DNA of 62,000 nt from Cristatella mucedo (GCA_009760855.2 WPIO01000011.1:2282501-2344500); one strand, 5' to 3'; positions 1 through 12,602 are shown, counted from the first letter of the stretch. Notes: generated by a model from the sequence alone, not told the origin. Numbers and translations: made by a program.

Positions 1-241
1 GGGCTGCAGCCGGCGACGGCGTCGGCGCGGATGGAGCGTTCTCTCGCTGCTGCTACGTAGCGCGTCGGCGGCAGCGTCCCGTGCCCGCGAATTGAGCCGC
101 CCTGGTGCTGCGGCCGGCGCCCGCTCGCGCGCGAAACGCGGACGTTCAGCGAAGCCGCGGGTGCGAGCGCAGCCGCGGGTCGGCGGAGAGAGAGAGAGAG
201 AGCGAGAACGATGAGGCCTCGGCGACGTCGCGCGCTAAAGG

Positions 242-1669
242 CTACGCGTGTATTTCGGCTGCCGAGTACTCGTCGCTCGGATCGATCAATGGATTGGACG
301 AGTTGTTCGGGACTCGGCCAATGGAAAAGCATTTCGGCTGGCCCGGAGTTCGGCCGCCGCCGCCCAGCGTCGGCGCCGCCTTGCATTTAAGCAGTTCTAG
401 AGATCGTTTGCTGCGCAGGACATACACGAGCGGATTCACTGAGCAGTCGCAGAGCGCGAGCCAGACTGGCAGCCAGCGGCCATATTGGGCGGTGGCCGCG
501 GCGGCGGCGCCAAGCGACTCGGCGAGCATGAGGCAGTACAGCGACGCCCACGAGGCGACGAATGAGAACACGACGATCACTCCCATCTTCGCCGCTTTGC
601 GGTCGTCTTTGTGCACGAGCCGCATCTGCCAGCTGGGCCTGCGCGGCGTCGCCTTTCTGCTCTGCCCCGCGGCGCCGCCGTCGGCGGCCGCGCTAGCGGC
701 ATCCGCTTGCGGCGGCTGCTGCTGCCGCTGCAGCGACTGCTGCCGTTCCGAACCGTAGCGGGGCGCGTCGCAGCGTCCGGCGCCTGTGGGCGGCCGCGGC
801 GTCTGGACGCTGTTCCGCCTCGCCAGTGCCGTCGTGTTCTTCGTCGCCTGGTAAATGCTCAGGTACACGTAGGCGTGCACGGCGAGCGGCCCCAGGAAAG
901 CCGCGCCGACGAGGCACGAAGCGTACGCCACGCTCTCGTACGACGCCACCGGCAGCGGCGAGTAGACGCAGGCGTAGTAGTCGCGGCCGCCGCCGCCGGC
1001 GTCGGCCGCGTGCGTCGGCGTCGTCGTCGGGGCAGCAGCTTCCGCCGCGGCGGCAGCGGCGGAAGCTTCCGCAACCGCCGCCGGGGCGCGGCTGAGCAGC
1101 GGCGCTGCGCCGATGCAGACGGCGGCCGTCCACGAGGCGGCAATGATGCCGTTGCACGTGCCCCTGCTGAACCACGAGGCGTAGCGCAGCGACTGCCTGA
1201 CGGCCACGTAGCGGTCGACGGACACTGCGCATGCGTTGAGCGACGAGGCGACGAACAGCGTCGTCGTCAGGGCGCCCTCTACTTGACACCAGCCACCGTC
1301 GAAGTCGCCGATCGTCGGCCTCCGGGCAGCGTCCATTAGAATGATGGGCACGACCAGGAGGCACGTGAGCAGGTTGCCTATGCACAGGTTCACGACGAAC
1401 GCCGACGCGGTGCTCTTGAGCTCGCGGCGCCGCCGATAGCAAGCGGTCAGCGCGAGCCCGCCGCAGACGGTTCCCATTACAAATATGGCTCCGAAGAGGA
1501 GCGCTCGCACGATCCGAGCCGCGGCGCCGCCGTCGCCGACGTACTCGCCGGCTGCGGCGGCCGCTGACGTCGGCGATGCGGCCGCCGCAGCTCCTGTCAG
1601 CATGCCGACTGCGGCCGCTGCTGCTGCCGCCGCCTCCGGAGGCAGAGCGTTGAGCGGCGCCGGCTCCAT
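242..1669 (-). CDS. Orphan rhodopsin-class (class A) GPCR, single exon
   Basis: Seven-transmembrane receptor, predicted to sit in the plasma membrane and signal through G proteins; ligand unknown. The ATG at 1669-1667 has a good Kozak context (A at -3, G at +4) and gives 475 residues. An in-frame GTG two codons upstream is not a likely start. Visible in order: Ala-rich extracellular N-terminus (1-50), TM1 (about 53-77), TM2 (89-112), conserved ECL1 Trp-Cys (C128), TM3 ending in Asp-Arg-Tyr (152-154), TM4, a long Ala-rich ECL2 with the partner Cys (234), TM5 with its Pro, a long basic/Gln-rich ICL3 (about 274-356), TM6, and TM7 with NPLVY (412-416). A Cys near the C-tail could be palmitoylated. 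Oddities: the TM2 sodium-site Asp is Asn, and the TM6 CWxP motif reads SWAS. Parts of TM2 recall the GPR84/moody/Tre1 or GPR88 groups, but I cannot assign a subfamily. The class call is firm; the identity is open. Confidence 0.88.
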   Translation of the reverse strand: MEPAPLNALPPEAAAAAAAAVGMLTGAAAAASPTSAAAAAGEYVGDGGAAARIVRALLFGAIFVMGTVCGGLALTACYRRRRELKSTASAFVVNLCIGNLLTCLLVVPIILMDAARRPTIGDFDGGWCQVEGALTTTLFVASSLNACAVSVDRYVAVRQSLRYASWFSRGTCNGIIAASWTAAVCIGAAPLLSRAPAAVAEASAAAAAAEAAAPTTTPTHAADAGGGGRDYYACVYSPLPVASYESVAYASCLVGAAFLGPLAVHAYVYLSIYQATKNTTALARRNSVQTPRPPTGAGRCDAPRYGSERQQSLQRQQQPPQADAASAAADGGAAGQSRKATPRRPSWQMRLVHKDDRKAAKMGVIVVFSFVASWASLYCLMLAESLGAAAAATAQYGRWLPVWLALCDCSVNPLVYVLRSKRSLELLKCKAAPTLGGGGRTPGQPKCFSIGRVPNNSSNPLIDPSDEYSAAEIHA

Positions 1670-1671
1670 GT

Positions 1672-1701
1672 TCACGACGCCGTCGGGCGCTCGCCCGCCA
1701 T
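1672..1701 (-). other. Possible upstream ORF of the GPCR (9 codons)
   Basis: A minus-strand ATG at 1701-1699 opens nine codons and stops at TGA (1674-1672), only two bases before the GPCR start codon. If it lies in the transcript it could reduce or tune receptor translation. Its context is weaker than that of the main start (C at -3). This is inferred from sequence alone; the transcript start is unknown. Confidence 0.35.
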
Positions 1702-2234
1702 TGGCGCGCCGATGTCAAAAGCAGCCGCTCCTCGCGCGCGCGACCGGCGCAGCTTTGGGCGGCCGCTTTGGACGACGACGATCGCCGGCTGCCGGCGGCC
1801 GGTCGGGCGAGTTGAGTTCAGCGGCGGCAGCGCCCGCTGTCAGCGGCGGCGGCCTCGGCGGCGACGACTTACCGGCTGCAGCAGCGCTCCGCCGCAGCGG
1901 CTGCCTATCGGCAGAGCCTGCTCTGCCGCCGCTGCCGCCGCTCCGAGTACGCTGACTGCGCCGCGGCGGCAAATTCTGGCCTGGTCGCGACCGTCGCCCA
2001 CTTTGCTCGCTCGTCGGTGCCCGCCCTATCGCTGCTGAGCGTCGGCGACGAAGACGACGAGGAAACCCGCCGTCGCCGCTGCGATGGTCGCTTCTCGCGG
2101 ACGCTGCCGCCGGTCGTTGCGTGCAGTACGTAGCTAGCGCGACGGGAGCGCGGGTGGTCCGGTCCGGTCTTCGATTGACCCTATAATCCGACGCTGAGGG
2201 CGAGAAACTCTGCCGGGTGCGACCGCGCTGCCAA
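1702..2234. other. GC-rich 5' flank of the GPCR
   Basis: Very GC- and CpG-rich, with GCC/GGC runs. Open frames here are long only because stop codons are rare in such DNA; none has protein-like composition. Probably 5' UTR and promoter-proximal CpG-island sequence of the minus-strand receptor. Confidence 0.4.
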
Positions 2235-2266
2235 CTATTTATGTACCAGTCGATTTCTATAAATAG
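2235..2266. promoter_or_regulatory. Divergent pair of TATA-like boxes
   Basis: TATAAATA on the plus strand (2258-2265) and CATAAATAG on the minus strand (2243-2235) form an exact 8-bp inverted repeat (2235-2242 and 2259-2266) inside GC-rich DNA. The minus box lies about 570 bp upstream of the GPCR ATG, so it could serve that gene with a long 5' leader. I see no plus-strand gene for the other box. The boxes are seen; promoter function is inferred. Confidence 0.4.
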
Positions 2267-2391
2267 CCGAGGGCCGCGAACCGGCCGCGACTGCCGCCGG
2301 GGTTGCTGCGTAGACTAAGCTGGCAGGCCGCCGCACTAATTGTGGTGCGGTCGGCTGAGCGGCTAGCGGCAGTACCGCCTAAATCGGACGT

Positions 2392-2474
2392 GGGGGGCGG
2401 GTTGGAGCAGGGGGGGGGGGCGGGTTGGAGCAGGGGGGGCGGGTTGGAGCAGGGGGGGGGGGGGGGCGGGCGGA
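2392..2474 (+). repeat. G-run minisatellite with quadruplex potential
   Basis: Three copies of a unit of the type CGGGTTGGAGCA are separated by runs of 6 to 15 G. Four or more G tracts in under 85 bp satisfy the usual G-quadruplex pattern. It lies about 130 bp beyond the TATA-like pair. Run lengths are prone to sequencing error. Confidence 0.75.
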
Positions 2475-3610
2475 TGGCGAGGCGCTTGCTGTTCACGCTT
2501 CACGCACGACCGGCCGGTCTGGCGGGAAAGGAAGGGACCGCGTTTGGACCGGCGGCGCCTCCGCGAGATCGCGCGAGAGAGCGCTCCGTCAGGAGTTGTC
2601 CCGCTGCGCAGGCCAGCGGCGGGTTTCGCCGCGAGTCGCTCGGAGCGGGAACGGTAGGACGCGAGCGGGAGCTGGAGGAAGGGACCGGCGTCCCCCGCGC
2701 AGCCCCGCTGCTGCCCCCGTTGCCCTGTTGCCGGCTGTTGCAGCCGCGCGCGCAGCCGATGCCGGCGGCGGTTGCGGTCTGAGGCGGCCAGCTGAAGGGT
2801 CGGAACTAGCGACGCATTCACTCGGAAACGCTTCGGGGCGGCGCACGCTCGCGCACCCGAGCGAGCGTGCGAGGACCGAGGTAGCGGTGCGGGCGCGGGA
2901 GCTCGCAGCAGCTGCGCCGCGGCGTGCGACGCCACCAGGTGCGCGTCCTTCGAGCGCCGTCGCGAAGGTCATCCCGCCGGCCGCGCGGCCGAGATCCGTC
3001 CGCTGGCAGACGCGCGGCGGCGGCGGCGGCGTCGGCGACGGCGAGCTACGCGCGCTACGCCCCGGAGGCGCGCTGCTGAAGCAGCTTGCGGCGTCGGCGT
3101 GTCGGCGTGTCTAAACGGTCCACCTACGCCGTCGTCTAGCTGGCTAACCCGGCGAAGCTCGCATTATGTCGTTGGTAGCGCTTAAAAGCGCGCGCGCGCG
3201 CGCACGCGGCGGAGGCAGCTCGTCGTTCTGACAGCCAGCGCGCGCGCGCGCTCATCCCGATCTGCAATCCGCACCCAGCGGCCTCCGCTGCCGCACCCCT
3301 TACGCCGTCGAGAAACGGCCGGCCGGCCAGTTGGCCGGGATGCTCGTTTGCAGTGGACCGTCTGAGCTCGTGCCAAGTCGGACGAACGCCGGCGCCCCGG
3401 ACACACGGCCAGCCGCCCGCCCTGTCCGTTAGCGCCCAGCGCGCAAGACGCGCTGCCCGGCGCGCTACGCGCGCGGCTGAAGAAAGCGAAAAAGTTCCCC
3501 CGAGCGTATTTCTCCTTTCCACCCTTCTGTCCCTCCTCGCCCTTTCGGTCTCTCTTGCCATCAGCGGCGCAGCAGCGGCGGCGGCGTCGGCGGCGGCGGC
3601 GGCGGCGAAG
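2475..3610. other. GC-rich non-coding stretch
   Basis: No recognisable gene. It contains CG dinucleotide runs (about 3187-3210 and 3239-3252), a GCCGGCCGGCC run near 3319 and a GGC trinucleotide run (3566-3610). Open frames on both strands are Arg/Ala/Pro-rich composition artefacts. Confidence 0.5.
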
Positions 3611-3900
3611 TGATGTAATGTATCTCCGTCGCTGTAACTCCACAAAGACTGTGCCGGTGTTATGCAGGAGTGTTCTGTAAAGCGCGCTCGCGGCCTAAGC
3701 GGCTTTTGGCGCGCATTCGCTAGCCACCAGACTCGCAGCATCTCGCGCAGTAAAAAGGGAAAGTGAGAAGCATAGCTAACTCACAAGAGTAGTTTAATGG
3801 TGATGGTGGTAACAATAATAACAACACACCTGATAAAGCGAGTGGCATGGAAACAGCCGCTCAGGACAGCTGGAAAGGACGAGCCGCAGTCGCAGGCAGC
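3611..3900 (-). mobile_element. LINE B 3'-end fragment
   Basis: Aligns by eye, in the same orientation, with the 3' end of the LINE B copy at 30905-31150. Shared blocks include the TGTAATGTATCT start (the minus-strand ACATT tail), the TGTAACTCCACAAAGACT block and the CAGGAC...GA..GAGCC block. It is 5'-truncated, has no open frame and shows the higher GC of its surroundings. Confidence 0.75.
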
Positions 3901-4805
3901 AGCGCGCCGCCCTCCGGCATCCGCGCGGGGAAGGGAGAGGCGCGGCGGCGGCCATCTCGCTCGGAGCGAACGTGGCATTCGAGCCGACGCGTCCGCGAAG
4001 GGCCGCGAGCGTGTGCGCGCGCGCTCTCTCGTCGACGGCGATTCCCAACGCGTTGAATGGAAGTTTGTCGAGACGAGAGCGAGTGAGTTATCGGAAAACG
4101 AACGAGGGTCGCCCGCCCAAGTGACGCCAATTATTCGCCGGTCGCGCACTTTTAATGAGTATCGAACTGCTCGATCCGTGAATCGTGTCTGGTCTTTTTC
4201 TCCATTTTAACCGTCCGCTACATTTCGCCGACCGCACTACCGGTAGGCGAGACCGCCATCTGGAGCGTCCTTGACCGAACAAGTGCTATACCGACCCCGC
4301 GCCGCAGGCGGCGAATTGGCAGCGTCGCGGCCGCGCTGCGAGTGAAGCCTGTCGCCTCGTGGCGGAAAGCGGCGAGCGCACGCTTCGCGGCGCCGACAGC
4401 GCCGCCGGCAGAGTGCTTGCGGCTGCGGCGCCTGCTGACGTAGAAGCCAACCTGCTCGGCTGAAGCCTCCGCCTCCGCTTCCGTCTCCGCCTCCGCTTCC
4501 GCCTCCGCCGCCGCCGCCGCCGCCGCCGCCGCAATCGGGGGGGGGGGGGCAGTGGGCTGCTCGGCGTCGGGAGGCCGACGCGGGGTGGGCATCGGAGATC
4601 TCGGTTGACCGGATTGTTGTGCACTATTTCGGTAGCCCAGTAAAAGCAACGGTCATTTGATTGAACAGCAGCTCCATTTCTCTGACGGCAGAAGAGCTAT
4701 AGCGGCTTGCACGCTCGCAATGGCGGCTTGCATCCTCGCTTGTAGACGTCGATGCAGAACGTTGCACCATTGCAAGCTCCCGACACGGCCTGCATGTGAA
4801 AGTAT
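3901..4805. other. GC-rich stretch with a CCGCCT/CCG run and poly-G
   Basis: No gene seen. 4466-4532 is a CCGCCT/CCGCTT run leading into (CCG)n, followed by a poly-G tract (about 4538-4548). Frames across it encode only Arg or Glu/Ala repeats and are not credible proteins. Confidence 0.5.
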
Positions 4806-4968
4806 CTCGTTCCCGGGGTTAAGGCGCTCGCCTTCAATGACCGAGGTCACGGTGCTTACCTTTGATGACAGAGGTCGTGGGCTCGAGCTCCGTGGTATAC
4901 GTGAAGCGCCTGGATAGAGATTCAGTCCTCTTAGGGCGCTATACAAATGAATTATATAATTATAAATA
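4806..4968 (+). mobile_element. SINE-2 copy
   Basis: A tRNA-like head with a B-box-like GGGCTCGAGCTCC (4889-4901) is followed by the LINE A-type end: GCGCC, AGAGATT, CCTCT, GGGCGC, then CTATACAAATG and an AT-rich tail. The layout matches 59842-59985. A GACCGAGGTCA-type block is partly duplicated inside the head. Confidence 0.7.
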
Positions 4969-5905
4969 AGTAAATATATAAGTATATTTAGTTAGTAGAA
5001 TTTCATAAATTTGGACAGCGTGCAGTGCACACCTGTGCCACCGCACGTAGCAGCTTTTCGGAGCTAGGGTACTCAGCGCTCGTAAATTTCTAAATGCGTT
5101 CGCTGCATACGTACGTCCGCATAGTTGCGGCGCATTGTACACCCGTTTCTTTTTCGTAATCATCGGAGGAGGGGCGGCCGCGCGGATAGCTAGATTTAGC
5201 CCCTTCGATTGACGCTTTTCTCGGTAGGGGTCGCTGAGGCGGCGGCGGCGGCGGCTCTCCTCGGCAGTAGCCTCGCATTCGCCTGAAAGCGACAATCGAA
5301 CTGGGACGAATCGAGTCGAGATTCGGCGACCGCTCGACTCAGGTCTTTTCAGCTTTTTTCTCTCAACTACACGAACCGCTACTGCGACTTCAGCGACGAG
5401 GGAAATGCTTGAAGCTCAGTGGAGACCCGCATTCAGCATAACCTCGCATTGCGTTGCGCGGCCTGTTGCGAAGGTCCCGTCAGTAGCGGTGGCTGCAGTT
5501 ACGCGGATCGACTGGCCGCCGCAGCGGCGGCCACGCTATGCGCTTTAACTTTTTAGGCAGCAACACGCACGCGCCACTCAAATCGTTTTGTCGGCGCCGA
5601 TCAGATGTCGGATGGCGCAGCCTTTCCAAGCGCTGCTAGCGTTGCGACGTAGCGCCGCCGCGCTGAGCCGCTAGCTCGAACCGAGCAGTCGCCGCCGTCG
5701 CGGGAGCATGCGCGACAGCTCCCGCTGACAGCGGGAACGCGACAGCTCCGGTTCGTCGCGTCGCACTATCGCGTCCGCTCTCAACTGCGCACGCGCCGCA
5801 CAAAGCGAGCTAATCCGTCAGCAAATACTTGTTCATGAAAAATAAGGAACGCAAAGGTTCGCAAGTGAGCGCGATGCGCCGCCGATCTGCGACCTCGCAG
5901 CGATC
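4969..5905. other. Anonymous sequence
   Basis: AT-rich at first, then GC-rich. No gene or recognisable element. A short local repeat (GCGACAGCTCC near 5711 and 5744) flanks the small hairpin CCCGCTGACAGCGGG (about 5721-5735). Confidence 0.4.
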
Positions 5906-6273
5906 GCCTCTGACTCTTAGCCTCTGACTCTTAGCCTCTGACTCTTAGTCTCAGACTCTTAGCCTCTGACTCTTAGCCTCCGAGTCTCGGCCTCTGAGTC
6001 TTAGCCTCTGACTCTTAGCCTCTGACTCTTAGCCTCTGACTCTTTGCCTCTGACTCTTAGCCTCTGACTCTTAGCCTCTGACTCTTAGCCTCTGACTCTT
6101 AGCCTCTGACTCTTAGCCTCTGACTCTTAGCCTTCGACTCTTAGCCTCTGACTCTTTGCCTCCGAGTCTCGGCCTCTGAGTCTTAGCCTCTGACTCTTAG
6201 CCTCTGACTCTTTGCCTCTGACTCTTAGCCTCTGACTCTTGACCTCGGAGTCTTAGCCTCTGAGTCTCAGCCT
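5906..6273 (+). repeat. 14-bp minisatellite, about 26 copies
   Basis: Tandem array of GCCTCTGACTCTTA. A variant block (CTCCGAGTCTCGG, CTCTGAGTCTTAG, then TTTG for TTAG) recurs, so a higher-order unit has itself been duplicated. The units are contiguous with no spacers. The array ends where a SINE-1 copy begins. Confidence 0.95.
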
Positions 6274-6418
6274 AGGGGCGACGCAGTCGCTCTTCACGAC
6301 TCCGGTTGCGTGGTTTCGAGTCCTGCAGCGGGAAATCCTGCATTGCCCACTGCAAGCGGTGGCGATGGCCGTCAAGGCTCTTATCCCGCTAAATAAATCA
6401 AGCCGCTTAGTCTGCTAA
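6274..6418 (+). mobile_element. SINE-1 copy
   Basis: B-box-like GGTTTCGAGTCC (6313-6324) is followed by hairpin I (GCAGCGGGA / TGCCCACTGC), hairpin II (AAGCGGTGGCGATGGCC...GGCTCTTATCCCGC) and the tail ending AAGCCGCTTAGTCTGCTAAAC-like sequence. The A-box half of the head is missing or replaced by the abutting minisatellite. Confidence 0.8.
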
Positions 6419-6671
6419 ACTCCTTTCGCTTTTAATTCGCGAATTCCCTAGCGGCGCGCCGGCCCGGCGCTCTACGACAGGCGGCTCCTCGGCGCGAGCG
6501 TCTTCGTCCGACGCCCCCGCACTTTGTCCGAGGAGCCGCGTCCGCCGCACGCTCTCGCGAGTCTCTTCGCGCGAGTCTTCGCGGAGAGAGCAGCGTTGCT
6601 TTCGAGCGCTGACGCGCCGCACCGCCGCCGGCGGCGGCCTGACGCGGCGGCGACGGCGGTTCCGGCTCGCG

Positions 6672-6727
6672 ACCCAGGGTCAGCGACCCAGGGTCAGCGA
6701 CCCAGGGTCAGCGACCCAGGGTCAGCG
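6672..6727 (+). repeat. GACCCAGGGTCAGC x 4
   Basis: Four exact 14-bp tandem copies. Each unit contains an 11-base near-palindrome (GACCC-A-GGGTC). Confidence 0.95.
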
Positions 6728-7214
6728 CCACTCGGCGGTGCTCGTGCTTCAGGCGGAGACATTCGCCGACGCCCGCGAGAGCCTCGTCGCCTCTTCCTCC
6801 GGGTCATCCTTTCCTCGACGGCGGCGGCTGCGGCTGCGGCGGGCAGCCAGCGTCCAATCGTTGCATCGAGCGAGCGAGCTGTTACCCGAACATTCTCGGC
6901 TACTCGCCTGTCGCTCGCTTCGCCGCCAATTCGCAGCGACCGAGCCCCTCCGCGAGCCGCTCGGGGCAGCGCCGCCGCCGCTCGCTCCGCGGAGCTGCGC
7001 CGAGCGAGCGGCTACGCTTGTCTGTCGCCGGCGGCGGCCTGCGCAACGGTTGAGACATTTTTTCTAGGGACCTCGTAGCTTCGCTATCTGGGGGCGTAGG
7101 TGACTCCGGAGCGTGCAGCGAGAATGTACAGCGCACACCCGCCTCCTAATCTTTTACGCCGGACCGTCGCGCCATGTTACTTACGGAGGCACGCGTCGCA
7201 ATACTCAAACCCCA

Positions 7215-7236
7215 GGCGGACCGCGCGCGGTCCGCC
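7215..7236. repeat. 22-bp perfect palindrome
   Basis: Self-complementary with no spacer; arm GGCGGACCGCG. A second short one (GGGCCTGCAGGCCC) follows near 7307. Confidence 0.9.
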
Positions 7237-7590
7237 CGATTCCGTAGCGCGCGCCATTTCGCGACGCTCGCCGCCGCCGGCGCGCGACAATAGGAAACGC
7301 CCTAAGGGCCTGCAGGCCCTGGCGCGCGAGCCTCGCTCGTTGGCGCGCCGAAGATGCGGATCAGCGCGAGCGTGGCCAAGGGCCAGGCTACTCGGCGTCC
7401 GTAGAAACGACGAAAATACTGACCGCATGCGCTCGCGCGAACGCATAATCTCCCGGCGACGAGCTTTTCTCGCCTGTTAAAAGCCGATGCCAGGGCGTGC
7501 GCTACTTCGCGCTCGGGTAGCCGTCTTTTCGCGGTGTCGTGCCAGCAAGAAGACGTCGCCAGAGCCCGCGGGCGAGCGTTTGACACGGCA

Positions 7591-7608
7591 GCAGCTCGCG
7601 CGAGCTGC
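7591..7608. repeat. 18-bp perfect palindrome
   Basis: GCAGCTCGC and its exact reverse complement, with no spacer. Imperfect pairing continues outwards (GACACG / CGCGTC). Confidence 0.85.
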
Positions 7609-8373
7609 CGCGTCCCAGCCGGCTTGCCCGTCGCCTCGCGTCTCCGCGAGCGCTCGCGGGACCGCCGGCAGCGGCGCCGGTGGTCTAGCAGCGCGCGACC
7701 GCTGCGACTGCCGCCGCCGCCGCATGGGCTAGAGTGGTTTCGCGCGCTGCCCGACGACTCGGCAGCGGGCGACGATGAGGCGCATCTGTCGTCGTCGGCG
7801 AGGGGATTATCGTCGGCGAAGAGCGCTGCTGCCGCTCAACCGCCAGGCGATAAGAACGAAACGCGCCCGAGGGGCGGCGCACGCGCCTTCCGCCGTCGGC
7901 CGGTCCGTTACGCGCCGCATACGCGCGCTCGACGACCGTCGTAGCGAATTGCCCCCGTCGCACCCTGCGCGCCAGTGCGGGCCGCCGCCGCGCTCAGTCA
8001 GCGACGAATCTAATGTATGCGCAAAATTCAAATTTCGCCTCGCTGGCAAGCGACGGGCAGCGGGTCGGGCACTCGGTCGGCGCGCATCAGCTGACCGCCG
8101 GGGTCACGTGACGCTCGACGACGCGGCGTCGCCGGGAGGCGGGGGGGGGGGAGCGGGCGGCGGTCCGGAGGCCGAGACGACTGCGCAGCCACGCGGCTTT
8201 CGATCCGCGGATGATCGCGCTCGTTTCAGGCTCGCGGCGCCGGCAGGCACGCAGCCGCAATGTGCAGCCGCAATGTGCAACGTGCAGCGGCATCGCAGTC
8301 GCCGCTAGCTGTCGCTCGCTAGCGGCGTGTTGTTGCGTCATGCCAAGCGTAGCCTTCTTTTTACCAGTGCAGC

Positions 8374-8413
8374 GCGGCAGCAGCGGCGGCGCTTGCGCCG
8401 CCGCTGCTGCCGC
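8374..8413. repeat. 40-bp inverted repeat, 19-bp perfect arms
   Basis: Arm GCGGCAGCAGCGGCGGCGC, two-base centre TT, exact reverse complement on the other side. It can form a cruciform or hairpin. Confidence 0.95.
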
Positions 8414-8680
8414 TCCCCAGGGAAATGGCAGCTGACGCGCGTGCCGAAGCATTGCAAAACGCCGCCACGGCTGCGGATGCACTTACAAGTAGAGCTCGCG
8501 TCGCGTAGCTGCTTTATAAAAATGGCACCGCACCTTGCACGCGGGCACGCCTCCCGGGTCAGCAACCGAAACGAGGCGTACGCGCAAGCGTACGCTTCCG
8601 AATGACGCCCGCCCACCCGCCCGCGCTCCGGCGCATGTCGCGCGATCGCGCGATCCTTCGCGCTGTCCTCGCGATCCGCG

Positions 8681-8782
8681 CTTGTCGCGCGATCATGCGC
8701 CGCGTAGCGCGCGCAGGATCGCGCGACAAGCACTTTCTTCTTCTTCGCGAGCGGAGCGCGCGGACGGCGCGCTCCGCTCGCG
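8681..8782. repeat. Two adjacent perfect hairpins
   Basis: First: arms CTTGTCGCGCGATC (8681-8694) and its complement (8717-8730) around 22 bases. Second: 16-bp arms CGCGAGCGGAGCGCGC (8746-8761) and complement (8767-8782) around 5 bases. They are separated by a pyrimidine run. Confidence 0.9.
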
Positions 8783-9970
8783 GACCGATCGGTCGGGCCA
8801 AAGTCCGGAAGCGCCGCGACTCCCAGCAGCAGCAGGTCGCGTGGGCCGGACGCGCCGCTATACCGCTCGGCGGCGGCGGCGGCGGCGTCGGCTCCGGCGG
8901 AGACGCCGCCGCCGAGCGGATGCGGTCTCTAAGGTCACCTCTCAAGCTCAAGCCCCAACGTGGTCTTTAACGCGGGTCCGTGTCGTCGTCGGGGGCTCTC
9001 GCGATAGGGCGCGCGGGGGAGAGCCGAGTAGCTCGCGAGCAGCGGCGGCTGCGGCTGCGGCGGCTGCGGCGGCGGGCGCTGGGAATCGCAGCGAACTATC
9101 GCGAACGCGTATCGGACGGGTCAGTTCGCGTGCTGGCGGCGGGCGCGTTCAATTAGGACATCCTGGTCGCCGCGGGCGCCGTCCGCTTTTTCGAGAGCGC
9201 TCGTCGTGCCGCGCTAGCCTCGCGAACGCGCGCGCTGCGGAGCGCCTGCGACGATCACCGCAAGAGCAGGCCAGCAGCGTCAGGCTCCGCCGCCGCTGTT
9301 TGCGGCAGCAGCGATGGCGCGTGCGGCGGGGCCCGAGGCCATGCTGAGAGAGCGCCCTCTGCCCCCCCCCGAGGCGGCAGCGGCGGCGGCGGGTGCCGAG
9401 TGCTACGCGCGGCTGCGCTGGTGGCCACCTACTTCCGCCAGTTCCGACCCGCGCAGTCGGATGTCGGAGAGGCGGGACGCGCGAGCTCTATTTTCGCCAC
9501 GATTTCAGCTGCCGCCGCCGCCACCGAATGTGGAGCGCGACGTCGCGAGCGGGCGAGAGTCAAACGGGCGCCGGCCGGCCGGCCGGCGCTGCTGCCGCCG
9601 CCGCTGGCAGCCGCCGCTGGCAGCCGCCGCTTGCTTCGATTTTTAGGCCCGGAGATGCTCTAAAAGAAGCGGATCTAAAAGAAGATGCGGCCAAGGGCGG
9701 ACGAACGGAAACGCCGCATTCAATCGCAGTCCGTCAGCGCGCCTTTCCGCGACGAGATTCCGCAGCGCGTCCGCGACGGCGGACCGAGCGGGACCGAGAA
9801 GAGTTGGCGCTTGAACCCTCGTATTCGATGGTCGTCGTCTTAAGCCGCCAATGTTGGACCAAAGCTCGGCCGAGCAGCGCTGCAAAGGCCCAGCCAGATC
9901 AACGGAGGCGCCATCTTAAAATGGCTCGGACAACCGCCTCCGTCGAAGTCGCCTCCTCCGCCGCCGCGGC

Positions 9971-10008
9971 GCCTGCTCGCGCGCGCGCTCCGGAACGCGC
10001 GAGCAGGC
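9971..10008. repeat. Inverted repeat, 13-bp arms
   Basis: GCCTGCTCGCGCG (9971-9983) and its exact reverse complement (9996-10008), with a 12-base loop. Confidence 0.85.
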
Positions 10009-10492
10009 CGAGAGCGTTGCGCAGCAGACGAGTAGACGAGTCCGCGCGCCGCCGCGCGGCAGCCGCCGAGCGAGCGCGAGACGGACTGGAGCCGGCGACG
10101 GCGCGCGCCGCGGAGGCGTCCGTCCATCCGTCCGTGCGGTCGGACGCCGTGCGGTCGGTCGCTCCGCACTCGGCGGATCTACAAAAGGGAGAACGCTGAG
10201 CGAGCTCTCCTCGCTGCTGCGGCCGCCTCCTCGGCGATCGGCGAGCGATCGGCGAGCGACGGGCGGCGGCTGGCGGACGGCCAAGCACCGATGCAGCCTA
10301 TTCGATGCGCGGGGTGCGACATTCCTAGCGAAGCTGGCATAGCGACGGACGCGGGCGATTCGCTGAAAATGCACAGCGAGCGGTAATCGATTGCACAAGG
10401 CGTGACGCGACGCGGACGAGACGCCTCCGCTGCGGCATAAATTATCCCCTGCGTCGTTGTTTTTTGCCCCACGCCGGAAAATGTGGGCGCAC

Positions 10493-12602
<2,110 letters not shown>

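Noticed and set aside
611-1718. Long frames overlapping the GPCR on both strands
   Set aside because: Arg/Ala-rich shadows of the receptor gene in GC-rich DNA.
5906-6273. CRISPR-like periodic repeat
   Set aside because: 14-bp units are contiguous with no unique spacers; the genome is animal. The same applies to 55796-55987.
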